NCBI GenBank assembly: GCA_024449915.1
Contig: JAMZAV010001061.1
Coordinates: 248,001-312,000, forward strand
DNA: 64,000 bases
Reading direction: 5' to 3'
Origin: Sweltsa coloradensis
Lineage: Eukaryota; Arthropoda; Insecta; Plecoptera; Chloroperlidae
A program made the position numbers and the translations under genes. This document shows, one piece after another, positions 1-10,568 of the stretch (the stretch's first letter is position 1; every line of letters starts with the position of its first letter). Under the pieces are notes generated by a model, which had not been told where the DNA came from, ran no database searches, and was given only the letters and a program-made list of their open reading frames with translations.

Positions 1-218
1 GACGCAGCTCGCCTCGACACTCGACACTCTGCCGGCCGCTACTAGTGCACTGTTGCCACGACTGATAAGTGGTTAAGATAAACGAAATTTCTTTGCACAT
101 TTAACAATTAATTTAACGTTACTACGATTATTTTTGGGTCAATCATTTGTTGTAAATGGAGTCTACTTAGGTAAATAGATGTCTGTGTAAACCTTTACAT
201 AAGAGGTGAACGATCCCT
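1..218. mobile_element. Terminal fragment of a TTAA-type (Kolobok-like) DNA transposon
   Basis: The terminus AAGAGGTGAACGATCCCT is followed by TTAA (219-222). The stretch matches, inverted, the left end of the 57106-59157 element, including a shared block around TCTACTTAGGTAAATAGA. The rest of the element lies left of the window. TTAA target sites with AGGG termini are typical of Kolobok; that family assignment is an inference. Confidence 0.6.
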
Positions 219-239
219 TTAAAAAAATTAAAAATTTAA

Positions 240-393
240 GTTTTTTTTTTGTAAAATTTAATTTAATTAAAAAAAAAGTACAACGAAGTAATGGTTTTTT
301 CACAGAACAACAGAAAATCCGCATAACACATGGCAGCTCAATGCACCAATTACGCTCATCCAACAACGCGGCGGGACTTAAGCGTTTTCCTAG
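240..393 (+). mobile_element. Helentron-like family A, 3' end fragment
   Basis: It ends with the subterminal inverted block GCTCATCCAA, the hairpin AACGC(N12)GCGTT and CTAG at 390-393, followed by T. It matches 43800-43959 nearly base for base. The 5' part is missing, and the fragment abuts the Kolobok-like end. Confidence 0.7.
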
Positions 394-1145
394 TTTATTA
401 ATGTATATTATTATCAAGCACACTTCCAAGTAATATATGAATATAAGAAGAATAATATAGTATGTAAATTTGGAATTATTTTTATTTATGTTTAGTTATG
501 ATGGGAAGACTTTAATTTAATTTAAGCAAATATAATGTAGCAATGGTAATGCATAATTTACACCCGCATTCATATTTAAATCAATGGGTCTGGAAGATAC
601 CTACCATTATCGACCTTGCTCCTGAATATTCGGTTCGTTCTGGCGCCGCTTGGTGCGCTATATTCATAGAGCTATCACTCGCTGACGTCATCTTACAGGT
701 CGTGGGAAAACATGGTGGCTCTATTTTACTAGTGTATTTGACCTATTGGGACTTTTTAACACTGGGCCCAGGGCGTAGTTAATATTATAACAATGTTGTA
801 TATATTAATGAACTCACCAAACACTGCATAACTATGGCGTAGGCTTATTTCTAGTATAAAAATCAATTGGGGCCAGTTTTTCTAGTGACATAAATTTAAG
901 GAAGCTATCATCTAGCTTAGTGTATTTAGTGCTAGCTTGGTGTGACTTTTAAAAGGTGCCTTTTAGAACAATTCCGAGATTTGCACAGCGAGTGCCAGTG
1001 GTGTCGGTAAAAGATTACCCTTGATTTACTTCTGAATGATGGTGTACATGGTTATTTGTTAATACTGTAAATTGGGGCACTACCCCATGTGAAAATGGAA
1101 GAACAATAATTCATAATTCAGTGTTGGATAGGTAGTTCTGATAAC
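394..1145. other. Unassigned intergenic DNA
   Basis: No conserved reading frame or transposon terminus is recognisable. It contains only short open frames and AT-rich sequence. Confidence 0.5.
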
Positions 1146-1149
1146 TGTA

Positions 1150-1740
1150 AAAAGCAAACGTTCCAGTTTTCAAGAAGGCTGACCCCGGCAATGTTGGTAA
1201 TTACCGCTTAATTTCTCTCGCCTCAATAGCGTCTAAATCAATGGAGAAGCTTGTGTCACGCCGTATATTAGAACATCTGCTAAACAATGATCTTATTAAC
1301 AAAAATCAATATGGCTTTCTACCTCGGCACTCGTGCGTTACAATGCTAACTCGAGCTAATGATGACTGGCTTCAGGCGCTTGAGGACACAAAGATGTTAA
1401 ACAAGTTGATTGATAGACCAGGGTTCGATACCTCGCTGAGATTTGATTATATAGCTCTTGACTGGCAAAAGGCATTTGATCAGGTACCTCACAAAAGACT
1501 TCTCTCTTAAAATTGCATGGCTACAAAACCAGTGGATTAAATCGTTTCTGACTAACCGGACTCGGTGTATCATATAAGTGGTTTCTCTTCGCCTTCCATC
1601 AAAAGTTTGCTGATGATTCAAAAGTATATGCACCAATTAGATCAACTCATGATTTCGAAATTATACAAAACGATCTGAACAGCATTTTTACTTGGTCAAT
1701 GATAAACATTGTGTCCTAGAACTCCCTTAAATCTCAATAC
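1150..1740 (+). pseudogene. LINE reverse transcriptase fragment, decayed
   Basis: The reading frame shows FKKADPGNVGNYRLISL, then LINKNQYGFLP and ALDWQKAFDQVPHKRLL. After a frameshift it shows FADDSKVY, the RT catalytic box (1611-1634). These are motifs of the CR1/Jockey-type non-LTR group. The element is truncated at both ends and internally rearranged, with a poly-A tract at about 1748-1759. Removal of nucleotides leaves the palm domain broken, so it cannot be active. Confidence 0.8.
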
Positions 1741-1799
1741 TTTACATAAAAAAAAAAAATTACGGCATCAAAAAGAAAGATGACCATGACCACAAAGAA

Positions 1800-2690
1800 C
1801 ACACAAGCTTGCCGAGGAGCACCTGAAGAAGCACTTTCCTCTTCAAGAGTGGGTGCATATCTTCACGGACGGCTCCTACGACTCGGTTACAAACTGAACA
1901 GGCTACGGCATCCACTGCATCTTCTTCGAAGAAGCCACTCCAATGGGAGCCGGTGAAACATACTTCGACGCTGAGGTCGCAGCCATTGCCAGGGCGGCCG
2001 AGAAAGTTGCCGAGACCCCCGCCTTCCCCCTCAACAAGACAAAATTTGTCATCCTAAGCGACAGTGTCTCGGCCATCCAATTTATCTCCCAAGTAGCGAA
2101 CCTCCATCCGAAATCGCTGCTTTTCAAAAACTCCCTTGCCAGCCTCCGTCAGCAAAACAAACTATTAGAGGCTCAATGGATCCCTAGCCACTGCAAGATC
2201 ATGGGGAATGAAAAGGCAGACTTCTTGGCAAAAAGTGCCACAAAAGCACCGCAACCAACAGCAGCGCCTCTCTCCTTCAAAAATGTCAAAACTAAGATCA
2301 AATCAACCACAAAAAAGATCTTCAGGAACACCACAGAAGAGACTTCACGACTAAAGAACTGGTGGACCGAGTGGTGGTGGAGAAAGGGCCAGACAAAGAC
2401 TGGTCGAGAAAGACGGCCACCGCCCATTTCCGACTTGCAACCGGTCACGACGTCTTGCAACACCACCTGCACCGCTTTAACATTACCAACGAACCTGCCA
2501 CCTGTAAACTTTGTAATTTAGAAGACCAAGACAGAGTGCATCTCTTTAGATGCGCCGCCCTCAAGAGTGACATTGACTCCCTGCCCCATGTACTGAGCAG
2601 GATAGAAAAGGAGGCTTATATTGGATAGCAAGACAGAAGAATGGCTAAAGAGGCCAACTTTGCACAAGAAAGAAAAAAGAAAAAAAAAAC
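1800..2690 (+). pseudogene. LINE RNase H domain and 3' end fragment
   Basis: The frame starts near IFTDGSYDS and continues in the frame opening at 1943 with ETYFDAEVAAIARAAEKVAE, LSDSVSAIQF and WIPSHCKIMGNEKADFLAK. These match the D-E-D-H/D pattern of a retroelement RNase H (the first D in TDGS, the E in DAEVAA, D in LSD, H-x-G-N-E-x-A-D at the end). A Cys-rich tail (CKLCNLEDQDRVHLFRC, frame at 2362-2628) resembles the zinc-knuckle end of I/Jockey-type LINEs. It ends in an A-rich tail at about 2665-2690. One stop (TGA) breaks the RNase H start. Confidence 0.8.
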
Positions 2691-2839
2691 ATTAACTAGA
2701 TCCTACATTTTTTTCAACAATGTGTATTCTATTAAAGGCAAAATTATCCCCAAATGTAAGTCAATTAAATTATACTTGGTATTACCTTGACAAGTGATCT
2801 TCAGTAGAATTTGCACACTGAAATTGTAAGAAATCATGT

Positions 2840-3830
2840 CTCAAAATTACTTTGATTTGTAACAAAATACAAAATGACCTAAACAATATCCAAGTTTGGT
2901 GTCAAAACAACCAAATGTCAATTAATGTTAGCAAGTCACAGTTACTTCGAATCACGAGATCAAGAACTGGACACATAAACATCGTGTATAGCATAAATGG
3001 AGATATAATACCTTGTTGCCAAAAAGTCAAACTACTTGGAATAATTGTTACTTGTGATCTGCGGTGGAATCTACATTGTGAGTATGTGCGTAACAGAGCG
3101 TCTAAAACTTTAGGATTTGTGTCGCGCTCTCTAAAGGGTGGCAAGCCAAGAACCCTTCGCACCGCATACTTAGCGCTGGTTAGGCCAATTATCACTCATG
3201 GCCTACCAGCGTGGCATCCAACAACAAAGGACAACATGAGCAAGTTGGAAAGAATTCAAAATCGTGCCACCAGACATATTATGGGTTACAAAGAACCAAG
3301 TGCCTCTACACGTCGTGGTCAATGTCGCCTTTCCACCATTGAACAACTCATGAAGCAAGTGGACGTTTTGTTCTTCAAAAAGATGTTGACTGGCATGTGT
3401 AGACCTTGACCCATTCCATCGGGTGTCTTGGAATCTTCGCGATTCAAGACGTAACCAGGCCCAGTCCATCACGCCACCATTTGCCCGAACCAGCGCGTAC
3501 ATAAGTGGGTTCTACTGCCGATCTGCCAAAATTTGGAACTACTCCCTGTCCGAAGAAACACAAGGTCTTGCCATGTCTGCTTTTAAGAGAGTTGTTAAGT
3601 CTTCAACATTATGATTGCTTTTTTGATATTATGAATTCATTGAATTGTTATTGTTTTGTTAATTCGTCTCTTCTATGTTTGTCTCTTTTATCTCTATGTT
3701 CTATGTTTTATAAGTTCTTGTTTATTATCACAGTTTGTTGTGTAGAGGCTGGCAGACACCTTGTGCTTGGGGCATACTGCCCTTTTCTGCCAACCTTCCT
3801 ACTAAGCCTATTAGTGGAAAATAAATAATA
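2840..3830 (+). pseudogene. LINE ORF2 C-terminal fragment with 3' end
   Basis: The frame at 2852-3409 reads NDLNNIQVWCQNNQMSINVSK, KLLGIIVTCDLRWNLHCEYV and RPIITHGLPAWHPTTKDNMS. This is the thumb and C-terminal region of a LINE polymerase. After a frameshift the frame at 3423-3614 carries the family end (SITPPFARTSAYISGFYC, AKIWNYSLS). The element ends in an AATAAT microsatellite at 3824-3846. It is a different copy from the fragment at 1150, since both contain the NDLN block. Confidence 0.8.
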
Positions 3831-3846
3831 ATAATAATAATAATAA
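3824..3846 (+). repeat. AAT microsatellite (LINE tail)
   Basis: A run of AAT units joins two LINE fragments. It is probably the simple-repeat tail of the 5' one. Confidence 0.85.
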
Positions 3847-4210
3847 CAAGAAACCTAAAGGGTAAAAACCTCGTACCATTTGTACTGCTTGTCTGACTTT
3901 GGTTCGGCCTGTCATCACTTGTGGTATCCCTGCTTGGTATCTGACTACAAAAGCTAACTTTACAAAGCTTAAGGCAATTCAAAACGTTGCCAAAAAGGCT
4001 GTTTTTTCACAAATCATGGTTTTATTCAGATAGTGCGACGCAGAGGCTACATGATTGTGATCTTCCTTGCATTGAGATTTTCTGCAAAGAAACAGATGTG
4101 AAGTTCCTTCGACAACAAATCACTGGTTCTGCAGATTTGAATCCATTTCATCGCATCACTATGGACAACAAACCTCGTAGACATAACCCAGGAACTTTGA
4201 TTATTATTAT
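3847..4210 (+). pseudogene. LINE ORF2 C-terminal fragment, second copy
   Basis: The frames give VRPVITCGIPAWY-type sequence (about 3906-3940) and then HDCDLPCIEIFCKETDVKF, FLRQQITGS and NPFHRITMDN. It is the same LINE C-terminal region as the preceding element, diverged and frameshifted near 3985. It ends in an ATT-rich tail at 4199-4210. Confidence 0.7.
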
Positions 4211-4315
4211 TTATTTTCAAAATGTAGTGACAAGATACATAAATAAAATATACATAATACAATATACCAAGCTAGAAATTAGGGCAAGCCCCATACCACA
4301 TGACATGTGTCTTAA

Positions 4316-4940
4316 CTAGGAAGCTTCGCAAACGCTTTTTCAGGCGCGTTGTTGGATGAGCGTAATTTTTTTAAAAGAAAAAAAGCGTAAAATTGCGATT
4401 TTCATGAGAAATAATTTTTCGATTGCACTCAAATTTCACACCAATATATTAATTCTTAAAATTAAGGTTCTGTTTAAAAATCGTTACAATCGGATATAAA
4501 GTATGTGGGTGTTGTCGAAGAAATGTAAAAAAAAAATGTAAAACTGCGATTTTCTTAAAAAATTATTTTTTGATTGCGCTCAAATTTCACACGAATATAT
4601 TAATTCATAAAATTAAGGTTCTGTGAAAAAATCATTACAGTCGGATAAAGCATGTAGGTGTTATAAGTCGAAGAAAATTTAAAAAAATCGTAAAAAATTG
4701 CGATTTTCATTAGAAACAATTTTTTGATTGCGCTAAAAAATGTGACAGTTCTAAGTTCAGAGATTTCGAAGGCCTCCAGAAAATTTCATCGCAATTGGAG
4801 TATTGATTTAGCCGGAATCGTGTTAACAAACACACAAAAATACAAAAAAAAAGAAAAAAGAAGGGAAAAAAAACATGCCGGATTTTTTTTCTCCAGTGTA
4901 GTGAAATGGAATCTTTGCTTTGCTCGCTATGCTCATCCAA
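4316..4940 (-). mobile_element. Helentron-like family A copy, complete ends
   Basis: On the minus strand it begins TTGGATGAGCATAGCGAGCA at 4940. It runs through two copies of a ~170-bp internal block (AAATTTCACAC..., AAGGTTCTGTG...) and ends with the inverted block GCTCATCCAA, the hairpin AACGC/GCGTT and CTAG at 4316. No TSD is visible. The internal repeat and A/T-rich tracts explain the poly-Lys and poly-Phe frames here. Confidence 0.7.
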
Positions 4941-4944
4941 CTAC

Positions 4945-5116
4945 CTTTGGCTTACAAATAATCAAACCTCATCATCCCTGCTCGTGCGCAAACTGCAGCA
5001 TATCAAAACAGATTCTATTACGTTCTGCATCGTTATGGAACACTCTACCGGCTGACGTGAAGACTGTGAGACATTTCCATATGAGAACGCATTTACATTT
5101 TAAAATCAAGTTATAG
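4945..5116 (+). pseudogene. LINE C-terminal tail fragment
   Basis: The frame ending at 5116 reads RSASLWNTLPADVKTVRHFH then a stop, the usual last 30-40 residues of CR1/L2-type ORF2 proteins. It begins immediately after the Helentron-like copy, which probably landed in it. Confidence 0.65.
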
Positions 5117-5144
5117 AATGATGGAAGTCATCAAGTTATTGTTC

Positions 5145-5355
5145 AATGTTCACCATTATTTGTAATTGGAAATCCTTTACTATCTCATTTTCTCATTTTT
5201 CACCCTTTACTAGCTATTGTTTCCATCATTTGTTCACCCTTTACTACTATTGTTCACCATAATTTGTTCACCCTTTACTATTTATTGTTTACCATCATTG
5301 TTCACCCTTTACTAGCTATTGTTTACCATCATTTGTTCACCCTTTACTATCTCCT
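5145..5355 (+). repeat. Imperfect tandem repeat, TTCACCCTTTACTA units
   Basis: About five units of 40-55 bp contain GTTCACCCTTTACTA followed by TATTGTTTACCATCAT-like sequence. Confidence 0.8.
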
Positions 5356-5710
5356 TTTATATTTTGTATTTTATAATGTGTTTTACGAGTTATAACTTGA
5401 CATAGTAAGTAGATACTTTGGGGCCTCATGGCCCTTTCCTAACTTCTCTTTCTAACATCATCCTCTCCAACCAGGGGAGATAACTACCCCCAGTCCAACT
5501 CCACCTCATGTGCCACCCCATCCAATCAGAAGACACCGCCAAAGAGGAGTGTTCAAACTAACCAGCCTCAGTTCTCATGAATATGTTACCCACAGAGGTA
5601 ACCAAACGTCAAGGTACATACAATGTTTACTCGTAACACAGCAAAATAACCCGAAACTCATACACCTTTGATTTAATATAAACAGGCCGCAAAAGTTTCA
5701 AGTGTGAATT

Positions 5711-7146
5711 AATTGAACGAGTGAGCGTAGCGAACGTAGTTATTTCCATTCGACTTAAACGGCCCTTATTGTTTTTCTGCGTGCGTGTGTTGTGTGTGTG
5801 TGTACGTTGAAAATCAGCCGAATCGCTGAACAGATTGCGCTGAAATTTTAAACAGACATCCGGTACGAGTTTATTGAGAACTGCTAACAAAATCAGCAAG
5901 ATTCATTGCGATTTAAACCTACAAGAAATAATAAACTGAAAAATAGACTTCCAATGTTTAGAAATTATTTTAACGACAATGTTTTAGATTTTGAAAAAAT
6001 ATTTTTTGTTTGTTATTCGCCTGGCCGTGAAATGCCGTGCCCATGCAAGGTCTGTCGAATGTTGCACGTCAAGGTACCCCCAAATTCTGCTCGTAGATTG
6101 AGTAAACCTTGCAATATTTTCACGTATTTTGTACTGGCTATGTTTACCATAGTAGGCCCTATTGCCACAGATGATGGACTACACAGCGTTATATGCATTT
6201 CAAAACATGTTTAATTATTTTTGAAATACAATCTAAAAAAAAATAAAAAATCTCAAAATCAAAATCTTTCCCGACCAGGGGATTGAACCCACTTCTTTCA
6301 CATTTCGGCTACAAGGGCGCCTTAGCCAACTAGACTAGGGAAACGCCAAAGTCGTAGTTAGACGAGTGAGCGAGTCATGTGGTGAGTACCCGGGAACATT
6401 TGCATTTAAGTTTGATAATTATATTTGTATAAATAATAGTTTGTTAAAGTTTAGTTGGCATACGGGGACGGGCGCGTCAACTGTAAGGTCATAATGCGCC
6501 TCTCTAGCTTATGATAGGCTAGGTAGGCCTAAGGTAGGGGGAAGAAAAGTAATGAAATCGGGTACAATGTTTTAGATTTTGAAAAGATATTTTTTGTTTG
6601 TTATTCGCCTGGCCGTGAAATGCCGTGCCCATGCAAGGTCTGTCGAATGTTGCACGTCAAGGTACCCCCAAATTCCGCTCGTAGATTGAGTAAACCTTGC
6701 AATATTTTCACGTATTTCGTACTGGCTATGTTTACCATAGTAGGCCCTATTGCCACAGATGATGGACTACACTGCGTTATATGCATTTCAAAACATGTTT
6801 AATTATTTTTGAAATACAATCTAGAAATTACAAAATCTTTCCCGACCAGGGGATTGAACCCACTTCTTTCACATTTCGGCTACAAGGGCGCCTTAACCAA
6901 CTAGACTAGGGAAACGCCAAAGTCGTAGCTAGACGAGTGAGCGAGACATGTGGTGAGTACCCGGGAACATTTGCATTTAAGTTTGATAATTATATTCGTA
7001 TAAATAATAGTTTTTTAAAGTTTAGTTGGCAAACGGGGAAGGGCGCGTCAACTGTAAGGTCATAATGCGCCTCTCTAGCCTATGATAGCTGCTAGGTAGG
7101 CCTAAGGTAGGGGGAAGAAAAGTAATGTTATCGGGTACTCAACACA
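5711..7146 (+). mobile_element. Helentron-like family B copy 1 (two ~586-bp internal units)
   Basis: The 5' end is TTGAACGAGTGAGCGTAGCG at 5711. Two near-identical units start at about 5979 and 6565. Each holds GAAATGCCGTGCCCATGC, then a reverse-orientation tRNA-like segment (B box GGTTCAATCCC read on minus), then an inverted copy of the family 3' terminus (CTAGGGAAACGCC...). The same layout occurs at 51037-52491. The expected 3' end is lost, and the copy stops at the tRNA half at 7144. The 60-102 aa frames in the units are conserved only because the units are recent duplicates. Confidence 0.7.
6271..6345 (-). ncRNA. tRNA-like segment inside family B unit 1
   Basis: On the minus strand the A box TAGTCTAGTTGGCTAAGG and B box GGTTCAATCCC are spaced as in a tRNA, but the anticodon stem does not pair. 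The same segment recurs at about 6838-6910, 51570-51640 and 52140-52212. It is a SINE-like or tRNA-derived module, not a functional tRNA. Confidence 0.55.
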
Positions 7147-7155
7147 AACACAACA

Positions 7156-7206
7156 CTAATCCAATGTGCTTTGCACGCGTGGGTTCGAATCCCATCCTCG
7201 TCGCCA
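7156..7206 (+). ncRNA. tRNA-Ser(GCT) 3' half with CCA, inside a 13-bp inverted repeat
   Basis: From CTAATCC (the anticodon loop side) through the long variable arm, the T arm GTGGGTTCGAATCCCAT and ...CGTCG this matches the 3' half of eukaryotic tRNA-Ser(GCT). CCA follows directly at 7204-7206. Nuclear tRNA genes do not encode CCA, so this looks like reverse-transcribed mature tRNA. The half is bounded by ACAAACACAACAC (7144-7156) and its exact complement (7207-7219). Confidence 0.75.
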
Positions 7207-7259
7207 GTGTTGTGTTTGTAGGTGAGTATAAGGTGAGGATGACTTGATATTCTTTAGAT

Positions 7260-8610
7260 TAGGATTGTACTTTAACACAATGTTGACTTTATTGATTTTA
7301 TCTCTTTACACACTGCTTTCTAAACTCACTGCCTGAACCCCTTCCGGTTCATCTGGCTGGCGGTGGCTTTATGAATGTTTGTGGCGCCGACTTATGAATA
7401 TTGAAGACACTAAAAAAAATGCTTTTTCAACTCCTCTTACCAGGTGCCTAAATCAGAGGAAAAAAAAGCGATTTTTATAATTTTTCATCTCATTTTCAAC
7501 TCAGAAGGAATGATCGCACCCCAAGAAAAATAAGCATGGGTTGTTAGGTACTTAAATAGCTCTGATTATGACGTATTCAAAGTTCATTTCGTGTTTCATG
7601 GCGGCTGGGAAACACCCCGAAAACGCAAAAAACGTTGTTTTTTTACGAGGTACCCGAGTGTACAGTACCCTATACTGGGCACCTAGGTAATAGGTTGTGC
7701 GAAATAAAATCTTCCCGTAGACAACCTATGCCTACTACTTATGGGGTGTAAATTTGGTGGAAATAACATATCCAAGGGCTATATTATGGGGCTTTATCTG
7801 AGATTTTACCAAATATATTTAAGGAAATCCATGAATAAAATCTTCAGCAAGGATTTTAAAGTGTGGGTTTTGATCCAGGTACGTCCCAAAGTATTGTCTC
7901 GATGCGTAGTACGTGAGAAACCTCTATCGGGGAATTACATTATTACGTAACATGATGAACAGATTTTTGACTTCATACTCATAGGTTCATGGCCCTACGG
8001 ATTGTAATAATAACCCGTTTCTGCCATGATTGACTTAAACCACGTATCAAGTGTGGCCTATTTACTAATTATTTACAACAATGAGTCAATCATCAAACAT
8101 TATTGTGCCAATTTAGAAAAACGTTCACCAAATTATATTGAAAAAATACAAAATTAAACCTTCATTGACCTCTGCTGGTCACAAAATTAATTTTGAACAA
8201 TTGAAATAATTTTTATTCAAAAGAGACTTAAAAAAAGCTTTGATTATACATACCATGGATACTAGGTTTCAAAAATACATTTTTTTTAAATTCAATTTTA
8301 TTACATTTTCATTCAGGGGATGATTAGACCCACCCACCCTATGGGGATTTTAGGGGTTTCTTTTAGGTTTATTTAGTTTTTATTTCTGAATCCAATGATA
8401 CCAAATTTGCTTCCGTTGCAATTTGTCCTAGGTTCGGCCTCAAATTCGCGTATAGACCCCGGACTATAGGTCTAAATCGTCTTTAATTTTTCATCTATTG
8501 ACACTGGAGGAAGTATCTGTTCTAGGGGTCATACACCGGCCGTTCCATTTAGCCTGGGAAGTAGCCTATCTGTTTTAACAAGGGTCTGTGACCACAAATG
8601 TTTGTGCAAA
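7260..8610. other. Unassigned DNA
   Basis: No conserved frame, long inverted repeat or known terminus was recognised here. Confidence 0.5.
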
Positions 8611-8618
8611 GATTATAA

Positions 8619-8771
8619 TAGGAAAACGCCAAAATCGTTGTTAGACGAGTGAGCGAGCAATGTGTTGAGTACCCGGGAACATTTTCTTTCCTCCCCTATA
8701 CCTCAGGCTGGATCTGTTACCGGAGACTCAACACATGGCTCGCTCACTCGTCCGACTTTGGTGTTTTCCTA
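8619..8771. mobile_element. Palindromic mini-element made of two family B 3' ends
   Basis: The left end is TAGGAAAACGCCAAAATCGT and the right end is its inverted counterpart ...GGTGTTTTCCTA. Each arm also carries GACGAGTGAGCGAG and TGTTGAGTACCCGG-type sequence. About 150 bp in total. The related 182-bp locus at 59209-59390 has the same layout. Confidence 0.7.
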
Positions 8772-9509
8772 GTAAAAACTGTATGTCTCTGCTTTTTGAT
8801 TAACTTATTTTGCCACCAGCTAAATCTGTTTTCTAATGTATTGACAAGGAATTTCTATATAACTATATAGTTCTAAAAAGTTGCCAGATATTTGTAATTT
8901 TTGTGTTTAAAGTTCCTGTAGCTAAAAACGAACACGTTCCTTTAAAAATTTCCGATAAGTACCGGTTCCTAGGCATGCGTTATTAAAAAAAAGTTTCTAC
9001 CCAACAACGATAGTCTTAAAAGCAACATGTGGGGTTGTAAGCTGTAATTGAGGGGGCCCGAGCATAAACCCTCTTAAGTCGATTTACTCGGTTTAAGTGC
9101 GCACGGCCTGCCGTGGTCCCGCCGCTCTATTTGTAGTCATAATACACTTCGAGTTTATCAATTTGCACACAGATTGTGCCACACTAAACTAATAAGTATT
9201 ACCATGCAGTTTTCTACGCATGGCTTCTCGCTTTACCGACTGATGTTTCCGCCGCCGCAACTGCTCGGATCTCAGATCGATTTTTTGTCAGACGGTTTAT
9301 GCTTGCAGCCCCTTAATTGTTACTTTATTTATTTATTTTATTGTTTATCCTTGTTATTACATTTTTTAACAAGAAAAGGCGTCGACGCTAGCAAATATTT
9401 TGCTAAAACATTTGATATCTTTGTAGAAATCTCGTGCCGCGAAGAGCCTTGCTAAAGCACGTGAAACTAACACGGCACTTGTAGTTGGTTCTCCCATAAG
9501 TACGCCTTA

Positions 9510-9910
9510 CACATGGAAGGGAAATGACTTACTGGGCAGTCTTTGAGGGCGGGCGGCAGGTCGTTCCATGGTTAACAACCCGGAAAGAAAAAACACGTCG
9601 GCCGAGCACTCTTTTGGCCGGAGGGGGTTGGAGGCGGGGGTGCCTACTATCGTCGCCTCTCAACACGCGGCCCTGGATGATGCGCGCGCACACGTCAAAA
9701 TCAGTGGCGCCACTGAGGCATCTTTTAAAAAACACCAGGTCGGTGTATTGCAGGTGCATGGTCATTGGCATAACCTGCTTCTGGTCACAGGGTGGGGGGA
9801 GGTTACGGCCATGTATGAAATGCAATGCCCTTCTCTGCACCCTCTCAAGCATGGTAGTGTTCTCAATGGTGGTTGGGTGCCAGGCGGGGAGGCCGAAAGT
9901 CATGGTCATG
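9510..9910 (-). pseudogene. LINE ORF2 C-terminal fragment
   Basis: The minus frame (9529-9996) reads GLPAWHPTTIENTTMLERVQ, RALHFIHGRNLPP and LQYTDLVFFKRCLSG. It is the same family as the 2840-3830 copy (GLPAWHPTT, FFKKML). The poly-Ile start of the frame is the adjoining ATT repeat and is not coding. Confidence 0.8.
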
Positions 9911-9948
9911 GGAAACCTTAATAAAAATTTTAAATGTATTAACTTTTT

Positions 9949-9949
9949 A

Positions 9950-9985
<36 letters not shown>
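9949..9985 (+). repeat. (ATT)n microsatellite
   Basis: About twelve ATT units flank the LINE fragment on its upstream side. Confidence 0.95.
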
Positions 9986-10284
9986 TGTTTTAACAAGATG
10001 CACCGTTATAAGGAGAACTTTAATTGTTGACAAGAATCAGAGGGTTTGGACCCATAATGGCAAGCTATGCCTGATTCCCTTCACCACTTAATAAAAATAA
10101 GTTAAATGTATACGTAATACTTTGATCATGGTATAAAATATTGTACTAGTCTAGTACCGGTACTATTCAAATAATGCAGTAGAAATAGAAAGCATGAATT
10201 TTAATTTTTAACTGACCATCAGAAGAAGACATGGGGGGGGACTCAATTGAATAGTACACCTACATAGTACATACAAAGACATAC

Positions 10285-10290
10285 TTTATT
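10285..10290 (-). promoter_or_regulatory. Candidate MCTS1 polyadenylation signal
   Basis: AATAAA on the minus strand, about 200 bp beyond the MCTS1 stop codon. An overlapping AATAAA at the stop codon itself is the alternative. The choice needs transcript data. Confidence 0.45.
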
Positions 10291-10486
10291 ATTCCATAGT
10301 AGAAAGTTCCATGAGCCATGCATGATATTCATACAATGCACATGCCTTGGTGAAAATAAACCTTGGTATAAACAAAACAGTATAAAAAAACAACTTTTCT
10401 ACTTGATATTCATGAAATGAGGGTAGACAATAATAAGCACAGTACATATTAAATAAATTATTAATGCTTTGTAGTTCCACCAGAAT

Positions 10487-10568
10487 TTATTTGATAGGCT
10501 TCATTTGCCATAATCCATCATTGAGGTAATGACAATTTTCAACACCAATTCCTTTGTTGATTTTGGCT
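10487..10568 (-). CDS. MCTS1: MCTS1 exon E and stop codon
   Basis: This 82-nt last exon has acceptor ttgtttcag. It reads [11 protein letters not shown] then [14 protein letters not shown] and stops at TAA (10489-10487). It lies only 202 bp from exon D. An AATAAA is fused to the stop codon (AAATAAA) and another is at 10290-10285. Confidence 0.95.

Noticed and set aside
5906..6214. Conserved small protein repeated at 6620 and 51919
   Set aside because: The frames are similar only because the DNA units are recent duplicates. Both strands are equally open and there is no codon-level constraint visible.
9524..10030. 168-aa plus-strand frame
   Set aside because: It is antisense to a clear LINE fragment and ends in a poly-Ile stretch made by the ATT microsatellite.
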